Positions 54,101-64,000 of a stretch of DNA of 64,000 bases are shown here, piece after piece. Numbering within the stretch: the first letter of the stretch is position 1; every line of letters begins with the position of its first letter. Location: assembly GCA_047495785.1 (NCBI GenBank), contig JBLDXI010000074.1, positions 434,001-498,000 on the forward strand. Reading direction: 5' to 3'. Origin of the DNA: Lepidodermella squamata. Its lineage: Eukaryota; Gastrotricha. Position numbers and translations under genes: made by a program. The notes under the pieces were generated by a model. The model saw only the letters and a list, made by a program, of their open reading frames with translations, searched no databases and was not told the DNA's origin.

Positions 54101-57100
54101 TTTTCGCACCGGGATTCGCACCGGGCGGGGCAACAACACCCGGATGTCGACGGTGCCTCCAGGTGTCCCTGAATCTGGGTCAAAATCTGATGTCCCTTAA
54201 CCAGGACAGAAGACAACGGGGTTAAAAACGTGTCACGAGTGCGGCAGGCCGGCAGGCAGTGTGCGAAGCGGCGAGCAAAGACAACGTGCCACAACTGTTT
54301 CACGCTCGGGCATTACGCCGACGAATGTCAAGCTCCAAGAAAGCCGCCAAAAAAACTTCAGACCACGCCAACAGATGACTATCTCAATTGGCCAGCAGTC
54401 GCTCGGGCCGTGGCTGAGTGGGATGGCCGCGCCATTCATGCAACCGGCGTTCAACCGCGCTATGCGTAAGTATATTTGGCAATTTTTGGCAATCGATCTG
54501 TCCCAATCAAGGAAGAAATGAAATGTTTGAAGAGCGTTGTAGATGCGACTATTATGCATGGCAGCGAAAGTTGGACTGTAACTTCTGAGGATGCGAGGCG
54601 ACTAGATGTTGGCTATATGCGGTATTTGCGGAAAATATGCGGCGTGACACTTAGAGACAGGATTAGCAATGAGGCCGTTAGAAATATGAGTAGCACGGAA
54701 CAATTTACATTCAAAATCGCTAGGCGCCAACTTCGCTGGTATGGACACATCGCTCGCATGGCTGGCGAGCCTGATGCGGTACTGGCAGCCGCCGGATGAT
54801 ACTTGGAGTAGACCTCAAGGGCGACCAAAATTAAGGTGGATCGATTGTATTAAAATACATCCGAACAAAATAGGGATTACAAATTTTGAGGAGGCCGACG
54901 CCCTGGCCCGGGATAGAACTACTTGGCGACAAAAAATGCATAGTTATTTTGGGAAATTTAAAATTAGATTCTAATCATTATAACACGTTTTTTGAGGTGA
55001 GTGATCAGGATAGGTACCTTGCTACCAGTCCTCCTCTGACACTCGGTGCGCTTGGCGTGAATTTGATTATACCGTCACCCCGGGGCCCCGGCGAACTGGC
55101 TACACCGGAAAGATTTTTATTTTATCATGTTTCCTTCGCATTTTCTATAAACTTTGTTCATATTTGTTGAATATTGTTGACTAATAATATGAAGGAAAAG
55201 ATGAAATAAGGATAATGCTATGCTCCTTTTTATAGCAAGTCCCGTTTACAACACCCCTTTTAAAAAGCTATGAGACTATATCCAAGGCCCCATACTCTTT
55301 TATAACAGAAAATACGATAGGACGGGGTGCTCTACAAAAAGAAAAGAGAAAAAATTTACGTCAAATCGAGTTCCAGCCGGGCAGCATTTCGCGTACGAAG
55401 TTCCATACGAGCACAGGAAAAACATGGCGCAATTGCTGCGAATTCCATAGCACCCGTTGTGGGTCACGTGGTTATGCCGGCAGTAGTCAGAACACGGCAT
55501 CGGGCCTTCCGGGACGCAAACGTGCGCATCCTTATTGAACACCTCCAACGGACCACACGACTTCACAACACCGGAAATGTTTTTCAGATTCGAAAAATCA
55601 CACTCGACGTAACTGTGGCAGTTATCGGGCAGCGGGACGGCGCGGAAACCGGCTTTAACCACCTTGCTGTAGTGGCAGACATCGGTGGGGGTGACGCGTT
55701 CCAACTGCCGGGCCAGGCCGGTTTTAACGTGGTTACGGCGGAAGGGCGTGGTCGGCGGCACGTAAGGCTTCTGCGTCATCATAGCCAGGTAATTCGGCTT
55801 CAAATCCTGACTCCGGTGATTCGCGTGGTGGTCAGGGTTCGGCTGGGAAACAACGGGAGGCGCGTAGTTTTCCATGCAGAGCAGCGCGGTGATTTCGGGG
55901 AATTTGTTGAACTCGACGCCGGATTCGATCGGGTAGAAGAGATCGCGGCGGCTGGCGAGGTTTCGCGCGATTTCGTGCGAGTAGCCGTGGCCGAGGCCGA
56001 ATTTCAGCAGGTTGATGTTGGCGCTTTTCAGCCGGTCGGCTTTGACGAGGGCTCGCGGCGGGTTCTTCGGGTCTTTGCTCATGAACACCAGGACGTAGGT
56101 CGGGCTGGCCGAGCGGCGACCACGGGTCGGCGTCAAAACCTGAAATAAGCAGAGATAAAATTAATTTACTGTTTTTTTATTGAATTTCACAATAAATTTC
56201 AAATTTTATATTTACAGCTTCAACTTTTTGAAATTAATCATAATATTATCACCAAAATAAATGAAAAATTTAAGATTATTCTCTCGCTAACCAACAAATT
56301 TTCTGGCTTCAACTGTTGGGATGCTAATTTCCCAAGTCGATTTTTTGAAGAAAAAGCTATCCGTTAAAAAGGGAGTTTCGCCGTGGAAAAGACCACCAGC
56401 TGTTCAAGCCGTGTTGTCCGAGGATCGGCATCGCTTTTAATGTAAATTATCAAAGAGTTCGACTCGAAAAATGACCAATCTTAGTCTCTCGTTTCACGAG
56501 CACCATTCCAAACGAATGAGTGGGGTGGTTTCATCGGCGCACGAATGTAGTTGGCACGGTCACCACTATTTTCGTCAGGAACGAATTTCAGAGCGAAATT
56601 GGGAACAAAAGTCATCTGCACATGGGCATCTCAGTACGCGAAATTCGGGCGGAACTGGTTTTTGCGGTTGGTTGAAAGTCGAGATCACTTCGAGATGCTC
56701 AAGGAAATTCATTAGCCCTTCCAACGGCACGAATGCGAGAAAGCGGCTGGAAAATGCCAGTTCCTCGCGGCGAAGGGTTTGACGCGTTCGCCAGCACGGC
56801 GTCTCCAGCACCAATTATTTCGAAGAGTACCGCAACCTCTATTCCGAGGAAACTTGCAAAGAGCTGCAATCGCTGACCAAGCCATCATCGCGGCAATATG
56901 ATAGACGGCTCGAACAACTTTACTTTAAAATGTGCGATTGAAGGTTTAGTGTCGTACTTTGACAAATTACTCTGCCAGCTCTGGCGTTCGCCCCAAAGCC
57001 TACGCGGCATCGACAGACGTTCCGGGGCAAGCAGCCGCTAAATGATGTAACAAACTATAGCTTTTTTCCTACAGCTACTCTTACGCTGGCAATAAATTGC

Positions 57101-57976
57101 TTCTGACCTCGCCGATAATTGAACGAAGTGACCCAGATAAATGACCCACGTGTTAGCGAGCAATTTTATTGCCCAGCCGCTCTACTACTAATAGTGCTTC
57201 CCATAAGTAACGCAATTAAAGAAAATACACGGAAAAGAGATAACTAAAAAATGAGAGGCAAAGCCATGCCTGCCTGCCTGGCCAGAAAAATCTTAAAAAA
57301 TTCAAATGCCATCATGAGATTAGTAATCAATGGGATTAAAAAACTGCTGGAGAAATTTGGCCCAACCGGGTAAATAGCGGAAATTACTAACCCAGCTACA
57401 AGCAAGGTTTTCCGGGTTTTCTCCGGTGAATTTTTATTTCAAATAAATTTGCCGATTTTCCTACAACAATTTGCAAACTTGAAAAATTGTCTCGCATGGG
57501 ATACGCTGTAATAAAATCTAAATAAAAAGCCGAAAAGTAATGTGAATTACCTGAGACATGATTCCTTCCAGCGTGTCTGACAGGAAAGACTGCGAGCCAA
57601 GCGAGTTAGCACCCGGGATGTAATTGCGGATGAAGCCGCGAACAGAGTCGGACGATTTATGGTCACCCAGCAGCGATCGAATGTGAACCGACGACGCGTA
57701 TTCAATGATGGAAACGCGCATGTCAGCGCACGAATTCAGCGATTCAAAAATGCCGTCAACGATCGGCTTGATCGTGTCAGCGTAGTTGTCTTTGCTTACA
57801 TAGCTACGGTCAATAGCGACGACGATATCGGGAGCACAGCATGATTTAGCGGTGCTTTTCGCATTTTCGACGTTGACGATAGGTTCAGCAGGTTTGGCGT
57901 GTTCCGGTGCTTGGTGGTGCTGGTGATGATCGGCAGTGACCAGCGTTATTAATAAGGCTTGAATGAGAAGTCGCAT
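51110..57976 (-). CDS. Secreted vWA / chitin-binding / LamG protein, 741 aa, five exons
   Basis: Exons are 57551-57976, 55360-56139, 52701-52995, 51585-52096 and 51110-51322. The phases (0, 0, 1, 0) fit and the total is 742 codons. Residues 1-15 are a signal peptide (MRLLIQALLITLVTA). Next is a His/Pro-rich linker and a von Willebrand A domain (about 47-205; CCAPDIVVAIDRSYV, MRVSIIEYASSV, SPTYVLVFMSKD). Two peritrophin-like chitin-binding modules follow (about 297-410; CHYSKVVKAGFRAVPLPDNC, GCYGIRSNCAMFFLCSYG). A third Cys module (CVDIYNNTLRL, SCRCEHLPE) precedes a C-terminal LamG/concanavalin-like domain (about 500-741; SWCLFYRCQQRPGSNEC, ELYLNG, FTGSIDEVLLCDHAMS). It is probably an extracellular matrix, cuticle or peritrophic lining protein. 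The MIDAS metal site is degenerate (DRSYV). Introns 1 and 3 hold repeats and LINE pieces. It is a paralogue of the gene at 59414-63233. Confidence 0.82.
52430..52575 (-). pseudogene. Signal-peptide first-exon-like ORF inside intron 4
   Basis: The ATG at 52575 begins MKIIFVLVAVLMSPWSWAE, a strong signal peptide, and the frame stops after 48 codons. Another minus-strand frame downstream (52365-52120) reads FEIIILLLESLTTRVTN and LSLSRTAAFFGQPDVD, faintly like the first strands of a vWA domain. It may be a decayed duplicate first exon of the host gene family, or an alternative promoter/first exon for the LamG exons that follow. There is no phase-correct join. Confidence 0.3.
53710..53976 (+). other. 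Unrecognised Cys-containing ORF in intron 3
   Basis: An 88-codon plus-strand frame (FYEKVAQLKDANIRCCLTEQ, YNKGTCNPKLDTLKSC, VDDIGCTES) has four or five evenly placed cysteines, like small secreted proteins. It has no signal peptide and no splice partners that I can place. The flanking 53045-53700 shows only weak open frames. Confidence 0.25.
54230..54469 (+). pseudogene. Retroelement Gag fragment with zinc knuckle
   Basis: The translation carries CHNCFTLGHYADEC (CX2CX4HX4C), the nucleic-acid-binding zinc knuckle of retroelement Gag proteins, in a basic context (RRAKTT before it, RKPPKK after it). The fragment is short and lies just before the LINE RT remnant, in intron 3 of the vWA gene on the opposite strand. 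Confidence 0.5.
54476..54974 (+). pseudogene. 3' end of an RTE-type LINE reverse transcriptase
   Basis: It encodes the C-terminal region after the RT: TIMHGSESWTVTSEDARRLD, MRYLRKICGVTLRDRI and IARRQLRWYGHIARM. After a frameshift near 54795 it continues with RPQGRPKLRWIDCIK and ALARDRTTWRQKMH. The motif order matches the ends of the RTE-like copies at 6-11 kb and 27.8-29 kb, but the sequence is diverged, so this is a different family. It is inserted in intron 3 of the vWA gene, antisense. Confidence 0.75.
55448..56809. repeat. Source (or sister) copy of the segmental duplication
   Basis: This 1.36-kb stretch (end of exon 2 through part of intron 1) is the uninterrupted counterpart of the pieces at 3735-4067, 27252-27794, 29042-29268 and 29962-30239. 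The coding part here is intact, so this is the working copy. Confidence 0.9.
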
Positions 57977-58462
57977 GATTTGGCTTTATTTCAAAGAAAT
58001 CACATCGATCGTTTTTACAACGGCGGCGTTGAAAATTGTCGCCGTCCATTCATGCTTCGAAGTTGAGCGCGTGTTCACATTGGTGGCACGTGGATGGAAA
58101 ATGAACGAACGCGAGCAAATAATAAATTGCGCAACATCAGAGATCACGTGACTTTCTCAGAACTAAGTGACTTCTAGAGTAAACAGTAGACAGAAAATCA
58201 TTGCTCAGCTCAGAATTTCTTGGTTAGACAGAAAATTGAAATAATTAGCGAGATAACAAGAAATGTCGCGTTTTATAGGTCAACGAGCTTTTACCCGCCA
58301 AAGTTAGGCAAACACCATTTCGATTGTCAAAAATCAGGAAATAATTACAAAAAATATTCTTAAAATTTGGAGGAAATTCAGGAGTGACCTTGCCCACCTT
58401 TTCTTCAAATTTCACGAATTTTCCCATCAAAAGCTCATTAGAAACCCAAGTTTTCTCCAAAT

Positions 58463-58903
58463 TTATTCTTCGTTATGGCGAGCGCTGCATAGCTCATTGG
58501 TTCTCACTCTGAGAAACAAGCGGATGTGGGCAAATGGCTGCTCCTCTTTTCCAGGCCCGATGAATATAGATTTCGGATATGGATTCATATAATTTATTCC
58601 TTTTACTATTTCAGTTCCAGTAACAATAAACATAGGACTTTGGTAAATCTGTGATAAATGATCTTGATTATTGGTTTCATTATTTTCCAAAATTCCTTAG
58701 GTCCCAACTCGAGCGGATTTGTCCACGAACAATGGCTTTCCTAGGTCAAAAACGATGAACTCAATGACATCAAGATGCCAAAATTCTACTGCGCACCCTT
58801 TGTTGACCTTGGCAGAGCATTCATACATGCGGAAAAATGTCACCTGTTTAAACTTCAAACGAACGAAATAGCTGTTGTCATAGGCAGCAGCAGGTTCAGT
58901 AAT
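58463..58903 (-). pseudogene. Unrecognised ORF with one in-frame TAA
   Basis: A continuous minus-strand frame of about 147 codons contains TEPAAAYDNSYFVRLKFKQ, CAVEFWHLDVIEFIVFDLG and, after a single TAA near 58700, NETNNQDHLSQIYQSPMFIV and FIGPGKEEQPFAHIRLFLRV. The residue pattern (alternating aromatic and aliphatic strands) looks like a real beta-rich protein domain. I do not recognise the family, and no start codon or splice partner was placed. It is probably a recent pseudogene or an exon with a nonsense change. Confidence 0.4.
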
Positions 58904-58953
58904 TTAATTTTTCATCAAAAAAGTACTTCAGTTCTTTTGGGAAAAATAATAAA

Positions 58954-59245
58954 ATGATGAATTTCAAAGTTGCTATCATTCTGGCGGCTATTCTCAGCGT
59001 CACGTTCGCGCAGAATGGTGAAACTATAAGACTTCCCTAAATTCAATGCGATAACATTCTCAAATCCAACAGGTCGTCCCACAGGAACCAACGGCGGTGG
59101 TGTCAATGGCGGAGGATCAGCAGGCACTGGAGGCTCAATTTCTCAGACCGGAAACGGAGCTTCAGTCCCCAACGGTGGTTCTAGCGGCACTGCACCTTCA
59201 CAGCCTACGGCTGGAAATGGAGGCACTAGAAATGGCGGTCGTTGA
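58954..59245 (+). CDS. Small secreted glycine-rich peptide, 78 aa, two exons
   Basis: Exon 1 is 58954-59017 and exon 2 is 59073-59245, with a 55-bp intron (AATG/GTGAAAC ... ATCCAACAG); the phase fits and the total is 79 codons. It begins with a clear signal peptide (MMNFKVAIILAAILSVTFAQ), with likely cleavage after Ala or Gln. The mature part is almost only Gly, Asn, Ser and Thr (GTNGGGVNGGGSAGTGG, PTAGNGGTRNGGR). It could be a cuticle, adhesive or antimicrobial-type glycine-rich peptide; the sequence cannot decide. An alternative ATG lies one codon later. AATAAA motifs follow near 59366. It converges with the vWA gene ending at 59414. Confidence 0.65.
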
Positions 59246-59365
59246 AGCAATTTCCACTTCAAAAAGAGGAGAGACACATCTAAAAAAATGTTGAGGGGTT
59301 CGAGAAGTTTCTTTGAGCGATCTGCATAATTTTATTTCGTAATTTTCAATAACTTCTCAAAATAT

Positions 59366-59380
59366 AAATAAATAAATATA
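59366..59380 (+). terminator. Poly(A) signal cluster for the glycine-rich peptide gene
   Basis: Overlapping AATAAATAAATA lies about 120 bp after the stop codon, in the short interval between two converging genes. Confidence 0.4.
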
Positions 59381-59413
59381 TTTCTCTCATGCAATTCATT
59401 CAAAAGAGTGTTA

Positions 59414-62400
59414 TCAAACAGCAGCTGGTAAGATTCCTTTGTCAATTAGCGCTTGGTTATCACCGTTGAAGTGAGCGTCGATTTCATCCTGCGCCATTGG
59501 ATGCGCAGTCATGATAACATTGTCGATTGAACCAATGAATTGGCCGTAAGTTGGGTCAGCACCGATACGGTAATCACATTGGCCCAGAGCCAATTGGTAC
59601 CCAGTGAGCTGCGCACTATCCGCTTGGCGCTGTAATAAATAAAGGCTATAGAAATATTTCGAAGGATCCGAAAAACTAACCCCATTAACGTAGAGCTTCG
59701 CAGTTCCAGCAGAGTAGATAACGCAAGTCTGGGTCCAATTGCTGTTGCCATCAGAAATAGGTCCAGTTAGGGTAACAGATTCGCCTGAAATCGATCGAAG
59801 AACAGCTACGGTATCGGAACCATTGGTAACCGCGATGATAATAGTAGAGATGGTAGAAGTGCTGTCGAGGTTGTTGGAAATCAAACCACCGCTAGTGCAG
59901 GTAGATGCGTCTCCAGAATCCGAAGCACATCTATAACAAAAGATTCCATGTAACAGGTTAAATGTGGAAAAGGGTAAAAGATGGGAAAAGGGCTTGATGC
60001 CATGGTTATACAGCGTGTCCCATAAGTAACGCAAAGGTTATGGAACGAAAAGGGTTCAGAAAATGATAAACGAAGTCAGTCACATCTCAAGGCCAGTAAT
60101 TAAAAAATTTCAAATACCAGATTTTTTATTAAAAATGCAAAAAAATCACGAGAATAGTAATCGAGTAAGTCACTTGATATGGGATTAAAAAAAATCCGAA
60201 TAAATTTGGTTCAACGGGGTAAAATACCGAAAATTACCGAACCAGTTACCATCGGGTATTTCCGGGTTTACTTCGGTAATTTCTTTATTGAACAAATGAA
60301 CAAATGAACAAATGAAAATGTTTTATTTTACGTCCACCTTCGGCTAAAGTGATGGTAATATATATATAAGCCTTACCCGTGAGGGTTTAGGGGACGGCTG
60401 ACGACGAGAGATCAGCTTCAGGAACAGTCGCGAACAATCTGCTTTTTCCCATGAATTCATAATTTTCTATACTGTTACATAGTAGCTGCCATTATTCCCG
60501 GTCTCTAGCTGTTACTTCCGCCAATTCTAAATCCGCTGGCGGCCTGCCGCGAGGATAATTTCTTTATTTTTCCGGTTAAATCTGGAATTTTCTCTCGGTA
60601 TGTTTAATTTGAAAAAAATTGAATTCCTGGCAAAAAAGTTGCCAAATTAATTCTTTTTCTTCTGGGTCACGCTGTAGGAAGGTAACTAACCTGAAAAAGA
60701 GGCACCAAGATCCTTGATCGCGGAAGTCGTGATTTTTGAGGCCGGGAACATCAATCTGTCCACCACTGAACACCGCAGAATTCGAACTATTCCCAACTTC
60801 ACTACCCTCACCATCGCCAAGCGACACATTCTGGCAAACAAAGGTCGAAAAATGTTGGACAGAATGGTCGTTGAAGTCGGTATCGAACGGCAAATACAAC
60901 AGAGCCTGGTGGCCACTCGCGAAATTCGGCGCAACAACCGGCCCGCCTGACTCGCAACGGCACGAAGATACGTCAAACTGCGTCAACGGAGGGCAGGCCA
61001 ACGAAATCACCCTAGCGCCGAGATAGATCAAATACCGACCCGAGAAGCCGTTGTAGCTACCCAGCGTATTGTTGTATTGGTCAATGCAAACCGTATCATT
61101 CACTCGAATCGTAGCTACGGTCGTCACATTAACGGACTGCTGCGTCGGGGAGACGCAAGTTGCCGAGCAGGCCACCTCGTACCTACAACTGCAGGACGTA
61201 GCGTCGAAGCCAGTTTCAGGCGGGCAGCACTGCTGGTAGCTAGCCCCGTTCGCGCACGTGAAAAACTCGGCGCAGTTCGTCGGCGAGGCGTAGCAATGCG
61301 CCTGATTCGAGTTGTACAGCGTTTGGTTCATGCAAACGTCCGTGCAGGGCGTCGGGCCCTCTGGGATGCATGTCGAGATGTAAGGGTAGAAGAAGGTACC
61401 GGGCGGGCATTGATTGCGAAGACCGACAGCCCGATTGCCGCCGAAGTACATGCATTGGAAGAACGAGTGGCAGTCGTCTGGGTTAGCGTACAGCCCGCTT
61501 TGGTGGCACGTATCGCGGCACTGGAAGCAGAATTCGTTGGCTTGCGTGTCGTTCAGCGGGACGGCACCGCCGACCAAACCAATTTCCGAGACCGTGGTTG
61601 TCGAGGTTGAAGTGGATTCTGTCGAAGTAGACGTGGTGGAGGTCGATTCCGTAGTGGTGGTTGTAGTTTCCGGAGTTGTGGTCTCAGTGGTTGTCGTTGG
61701 GGTTGAAGTCGTAGTGCTTTCTGTGGTGGTCGAGGGGGTTGAAGTTGAAGTGGTCGATTCCGTAGTAGTAGTGGTCTCGGTGCTCGTCGACGTGGTTTCA
61801 GGGGTCGTCGTAGTACTTTCTGTGGAGGTAGTCGTAGTCTCAGTGGTTGTCGTAGGGGTCGAAGTCGTAGTGCTCTCTGTTGTGGTCGAAGGGGTTGAAG
61901 TTGAAGTGGTAGATTCTGTAGAGGTGGTTGTGGTTTCAGGGGTCGTCGTAGTAGATTCTGTCGACGTGGTAGTAGTAGGGGTTGAAGTCGTAGTGGATTC
62001 CGTAGTAGTAGTGCTCTCGGTACTCGTCGAGGTAGTTTCAGGGGTCGTCGTGGTACTTTCTGTTGAGGTGGTCGTAGTCTCCGTGGTCGTCGTAGGGGTC
62101 GAAGTGGAAGTCGATTCCGTAGAGGTAGTTGTGGTCTCTGTAGTCGTAGTCGACTCAGTAGTGGTGGTCGGAGTTGTGGTCTCAGTGGTTGTCGTGCTTT
62201 CTGTCGTGGTCGAAGGCGTTGAAGTTGTAGTCGACTCTGTGGTAGTTGAAGAGGAGGTCGGATATGTAGACGTCAAAAGGCTAGGGCAATTCGGGCAAAT
62301 CTCCATCAGCAGCTCCGGCGTAGGGTCATACCACTCGGTAACATTGGTCGAATTCGTCGCCGGGATGAAGTAAATCGGCTTGCTAGCCAGCGGTTGGACA

Positions 62401-63233
62401 TAGCTCTTGTTGTACCCCTCGCCAAAGCCAATGACCACAACCGGAATGCCATGCGATTTCAGCTCACCAGCTTCTTCCATCGCGTCCTCCTGGCTTGACG
62501 GGGTGCTGCCTGTCATCAGGACAACGAGAACAGGTGCCTTGCGACGGTGGCCCCTCTTCGGAGCCAACACCTGGTACCGAACAGCCTCCAGCGCATCTCC
62601 CGCCTGCGATTCACTGCCGAGATCAGTTGTTGGGTAGTAACTCATCAAAGCCTGTCGCGATAACTCGTTCGAACTCGCGTTTTCGATCAAATACTTCGGG
62701 ATAAACACAAAAGACGCGTATTCAATGACAGCAGTTCGAAGGTTCATGCAAGACGGCAGATGGTCGTTCAAAACGTGGTTCATCGTCGGCCGGCCAATAG
62801 CGTTGTAGGTTGCGTTGTCGAAGTACGACCGATCGATAACGAAAATTATATCGACAGAACAGCAGTAGGTCACAGTTTGCGGGACCACGGCTACGACTGG
62901 CGGTGCCGTAGTGCTGGTCGTCGTTGTTGAGGTTGACGTCGACGATGATGAGGTCAAGTTTTGCGAGCAGAAGCACGAAATCATCCAGTGTGCGATTTCG
63001 TCGCTGTTCGAATTCGCGTCGACCGCTTTGTACCTGTCGGGCGAACTGGCGAGGGATTTGTAGTAGTAAGAGTCGTACATGTTGCCGATGCCGATCATTG
63101 AAATGACACCGCCAGCCATGCGCAGGTTTTCAGCTTCTTGAATGGCGCGATTTTGGAAGTCGGGATTGAAGCAGGAGAACACGTAGACTTGGGTCGGGTT
63201 GTTCAAAGACCGGCTTTGAACATCTCGCAATAC
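59414..63233 (-). CDS. Large secreted vWA / mucin / chitin-binding / LamG protein, C-terminal 1002 aa
   Basis: Exons are 60691-63233, 59681-59930 and 59414-59629; the phases fit and give 1003 codons. The first exon opens with a normal acceptor, and its V-L-R start matches the Q/VL intron position of the paralogue, so the signal peptide and start of the first vWA lie beyond the window. Visible in order: the second half of vWA-1 (residues 1-90); vWA-2 (about 124-312; VDIIFVIDRSYF, LVVLMTGSTPSS); a Thr/Ser/Glu mucin tract of about 220 residues; peritrophin-type chitin-binding modules (CHSFFQCMYFGGNRAV, CAEFFTCANGASYQQCC); the CIDQYNNTLGS module; and LamG (SWCLFFR, CASDSGDASTC, KLYVNG, FIGSIDNVIMTAHPM). 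It is probably a mucin-like chitin-associated matrix protein. The MIDAS residues are degenerate, as in the paralogue. Confidence 0.85.
61610..62275 (-). repeat. Coding Thr/Ser/Glu mucin repeat tract
   Basis: About 220 codons of TTTTES / TTSTPTTTTE / TTTPE units within the large vWA gene. It is the expected site of dense O-glycosylation, giving an extended stalk between the vWA and chitin-binding parts. The opposite strand shows a long Val/Ser/Glu open frame that is only its shadow. Confidence 0.9.
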
Positions 63234-64000
63234 CTAGAAATGAAAGTATTTGAAAATCACCATATAAACGCTAAAAAATTCGACGCAAGTATTTCCGAAA
63301 AGCCTATTGGATTGATGAGATTCTTTTATCATTTCTCAAAGAGGCAGCAGTTATACATGCGTTCAAGCTATCTTCCGACCAACTGCAGAAATTCCATGAA
63401 GCAATGGCGAACTGGATCCGAACGCTCATTTAAAATAGGGCGCAATCTTCCAAGCTTAGTTTTTCCTTTAAATTGGAGCTGGTATCATTCAAGAAATGCC
63501 AGATGACTAGTTTGCGGTTTATATAAAGAATAAAATGGGGTTCCGATAACGTAGTCATTTTCTCCGCTTAAAATGGTCACTGGTGAAGTGCGTTAAATGA
63601 GCGGTCCTAAAATCGAACTTGGCAAAACCAAACCCTAACCAATCCATAACCCTGACCCGAACCTCACCCAAACCGCCAACTCCAATGCCTAGCCATCGTT
63701 TTGCCGAAAAACACAGTTCTATGAAAAAATTATGTATGAATGGTTGTTTTGTCTCTGAACCGCACAAAAACCCAACAAAATATTTTCTAAATTGTTTCGG
63801 TCGCTAGAAATTTATGGGTCTTCTTTTAGCGGAACCAAATTTGCCTGTTAGCGGAACCTAGTTTTAGAATTTTCAGTGGGCCTGAAACCACTTTTCGAAA
63901 CTTCCTAGGATGTCATGATTGATCAGCATAATTCAATATAAATCATCTTTAAATTCAGCGTAAAATTCTGTATATGACTCATTCTTCGCAACAGAATTCA
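63234..64000. other. Intron/flank of the large vWA gene, no exon seen
   Basis: No exon with vWA or signal-peptide sequence is visible on the minus strand. The paralogue has a 1.4-kb intron at this point, so the first exon probably lies beyond the window end. Confidence 0.5.

Noticed and set aside
54405-54470. tRNA-Leu/Ser-like box A (GTGGCTGAGTGG) with a weak box B
   Set aside because: It lies within the Gag-like zinc-knuckle frame, the box B match is poor and no cloverleaf can be drawn.
55327-56148. Plus-strand 273-codon frame opposite exon 2 of the vWA gene
   Set aside because: The minus-strand exon has domain motifs, correct splice ends and paralogue support; this frame is its shadow.
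61414-62373. Long plus-strand frame rich in Val/Glu (319 codons) opposite the mucin tract
   Set aside because: It is the antisense shadow of the Thr/Ser codon repeats. The minus-strand gene has domains, splice sites and phase agreement.

Overview
The window is metazoan nuclear DNA. The host genes have short GT-AG introns (50-55 bp is common), AT-rich intergenic DNA and a very heavy transposon load. Short introns, acceptors of the TTTTCAG/TTTTAG type, a divergent bestrophin and chitin-binding secreted proteins would fit a nematode or a related small ecdysozoan. That placement is inference, because no marker gene fixes the species.

Layout. (a) 1-30.2 kb is a transposon graveyard: CR1-like, RTE-like and Jockey-like LINEs, a PIF/Harbinger transposase remnant, a complete Ty1/copia element (21392-27181) with identical LTRs, and several non-autonomous inverted-repeat elements whose target-site duplications can be read (TA, 6 bp, 8 bp). 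Scattered through it are three pieces of one 1.36-kb duplicate of a host gene that sits intact at 55448-56809. The pieces were pushed apart to 26.5 kb by nested insertions. (b) 30.2-41.9 kb has no convincing host gene. It holds inverted-repeat elements, a long split palindrome (35617-38575) with a GC-rich minisatellite and a tRNA-like sequence inside, and a mariner-like TIR element. (c) 41.9-64 kb is the host gene cluster, almost all on the minus strand. In transcriptional order these are: a large secreted vWA / Thr-Ser mucin / chitin-binding / LamG protein (5' end outside the window), its complete 741-residue paralogue, a 453-residue bestrophin, and a spectrin-like coiled-coil gene. One tiny plus-strand gene for a 78-residue glycine-rich secreted peptide lies between the two paralogues.

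How the genes may work together. The two large secreted paralogues (vWA for protein contacts, chitin-binding modules, LamG lectin-like end) look like cuticle, eggshell or gut-lining matrix proteins. The bestrophin is a predicted anion channel with a degenerate calcium clasp. Three minus-strand genes are spaced 167 and 238 bp apart, which would allow operon-like co-transcription. Introns of these genes have been colonised by a TA-flanked MITE, a LINE 3' end and gene fragments.

Coding joins were worked out by hand from splice sites and reading phase. Family calls rest on motif recognition, not on database searches.
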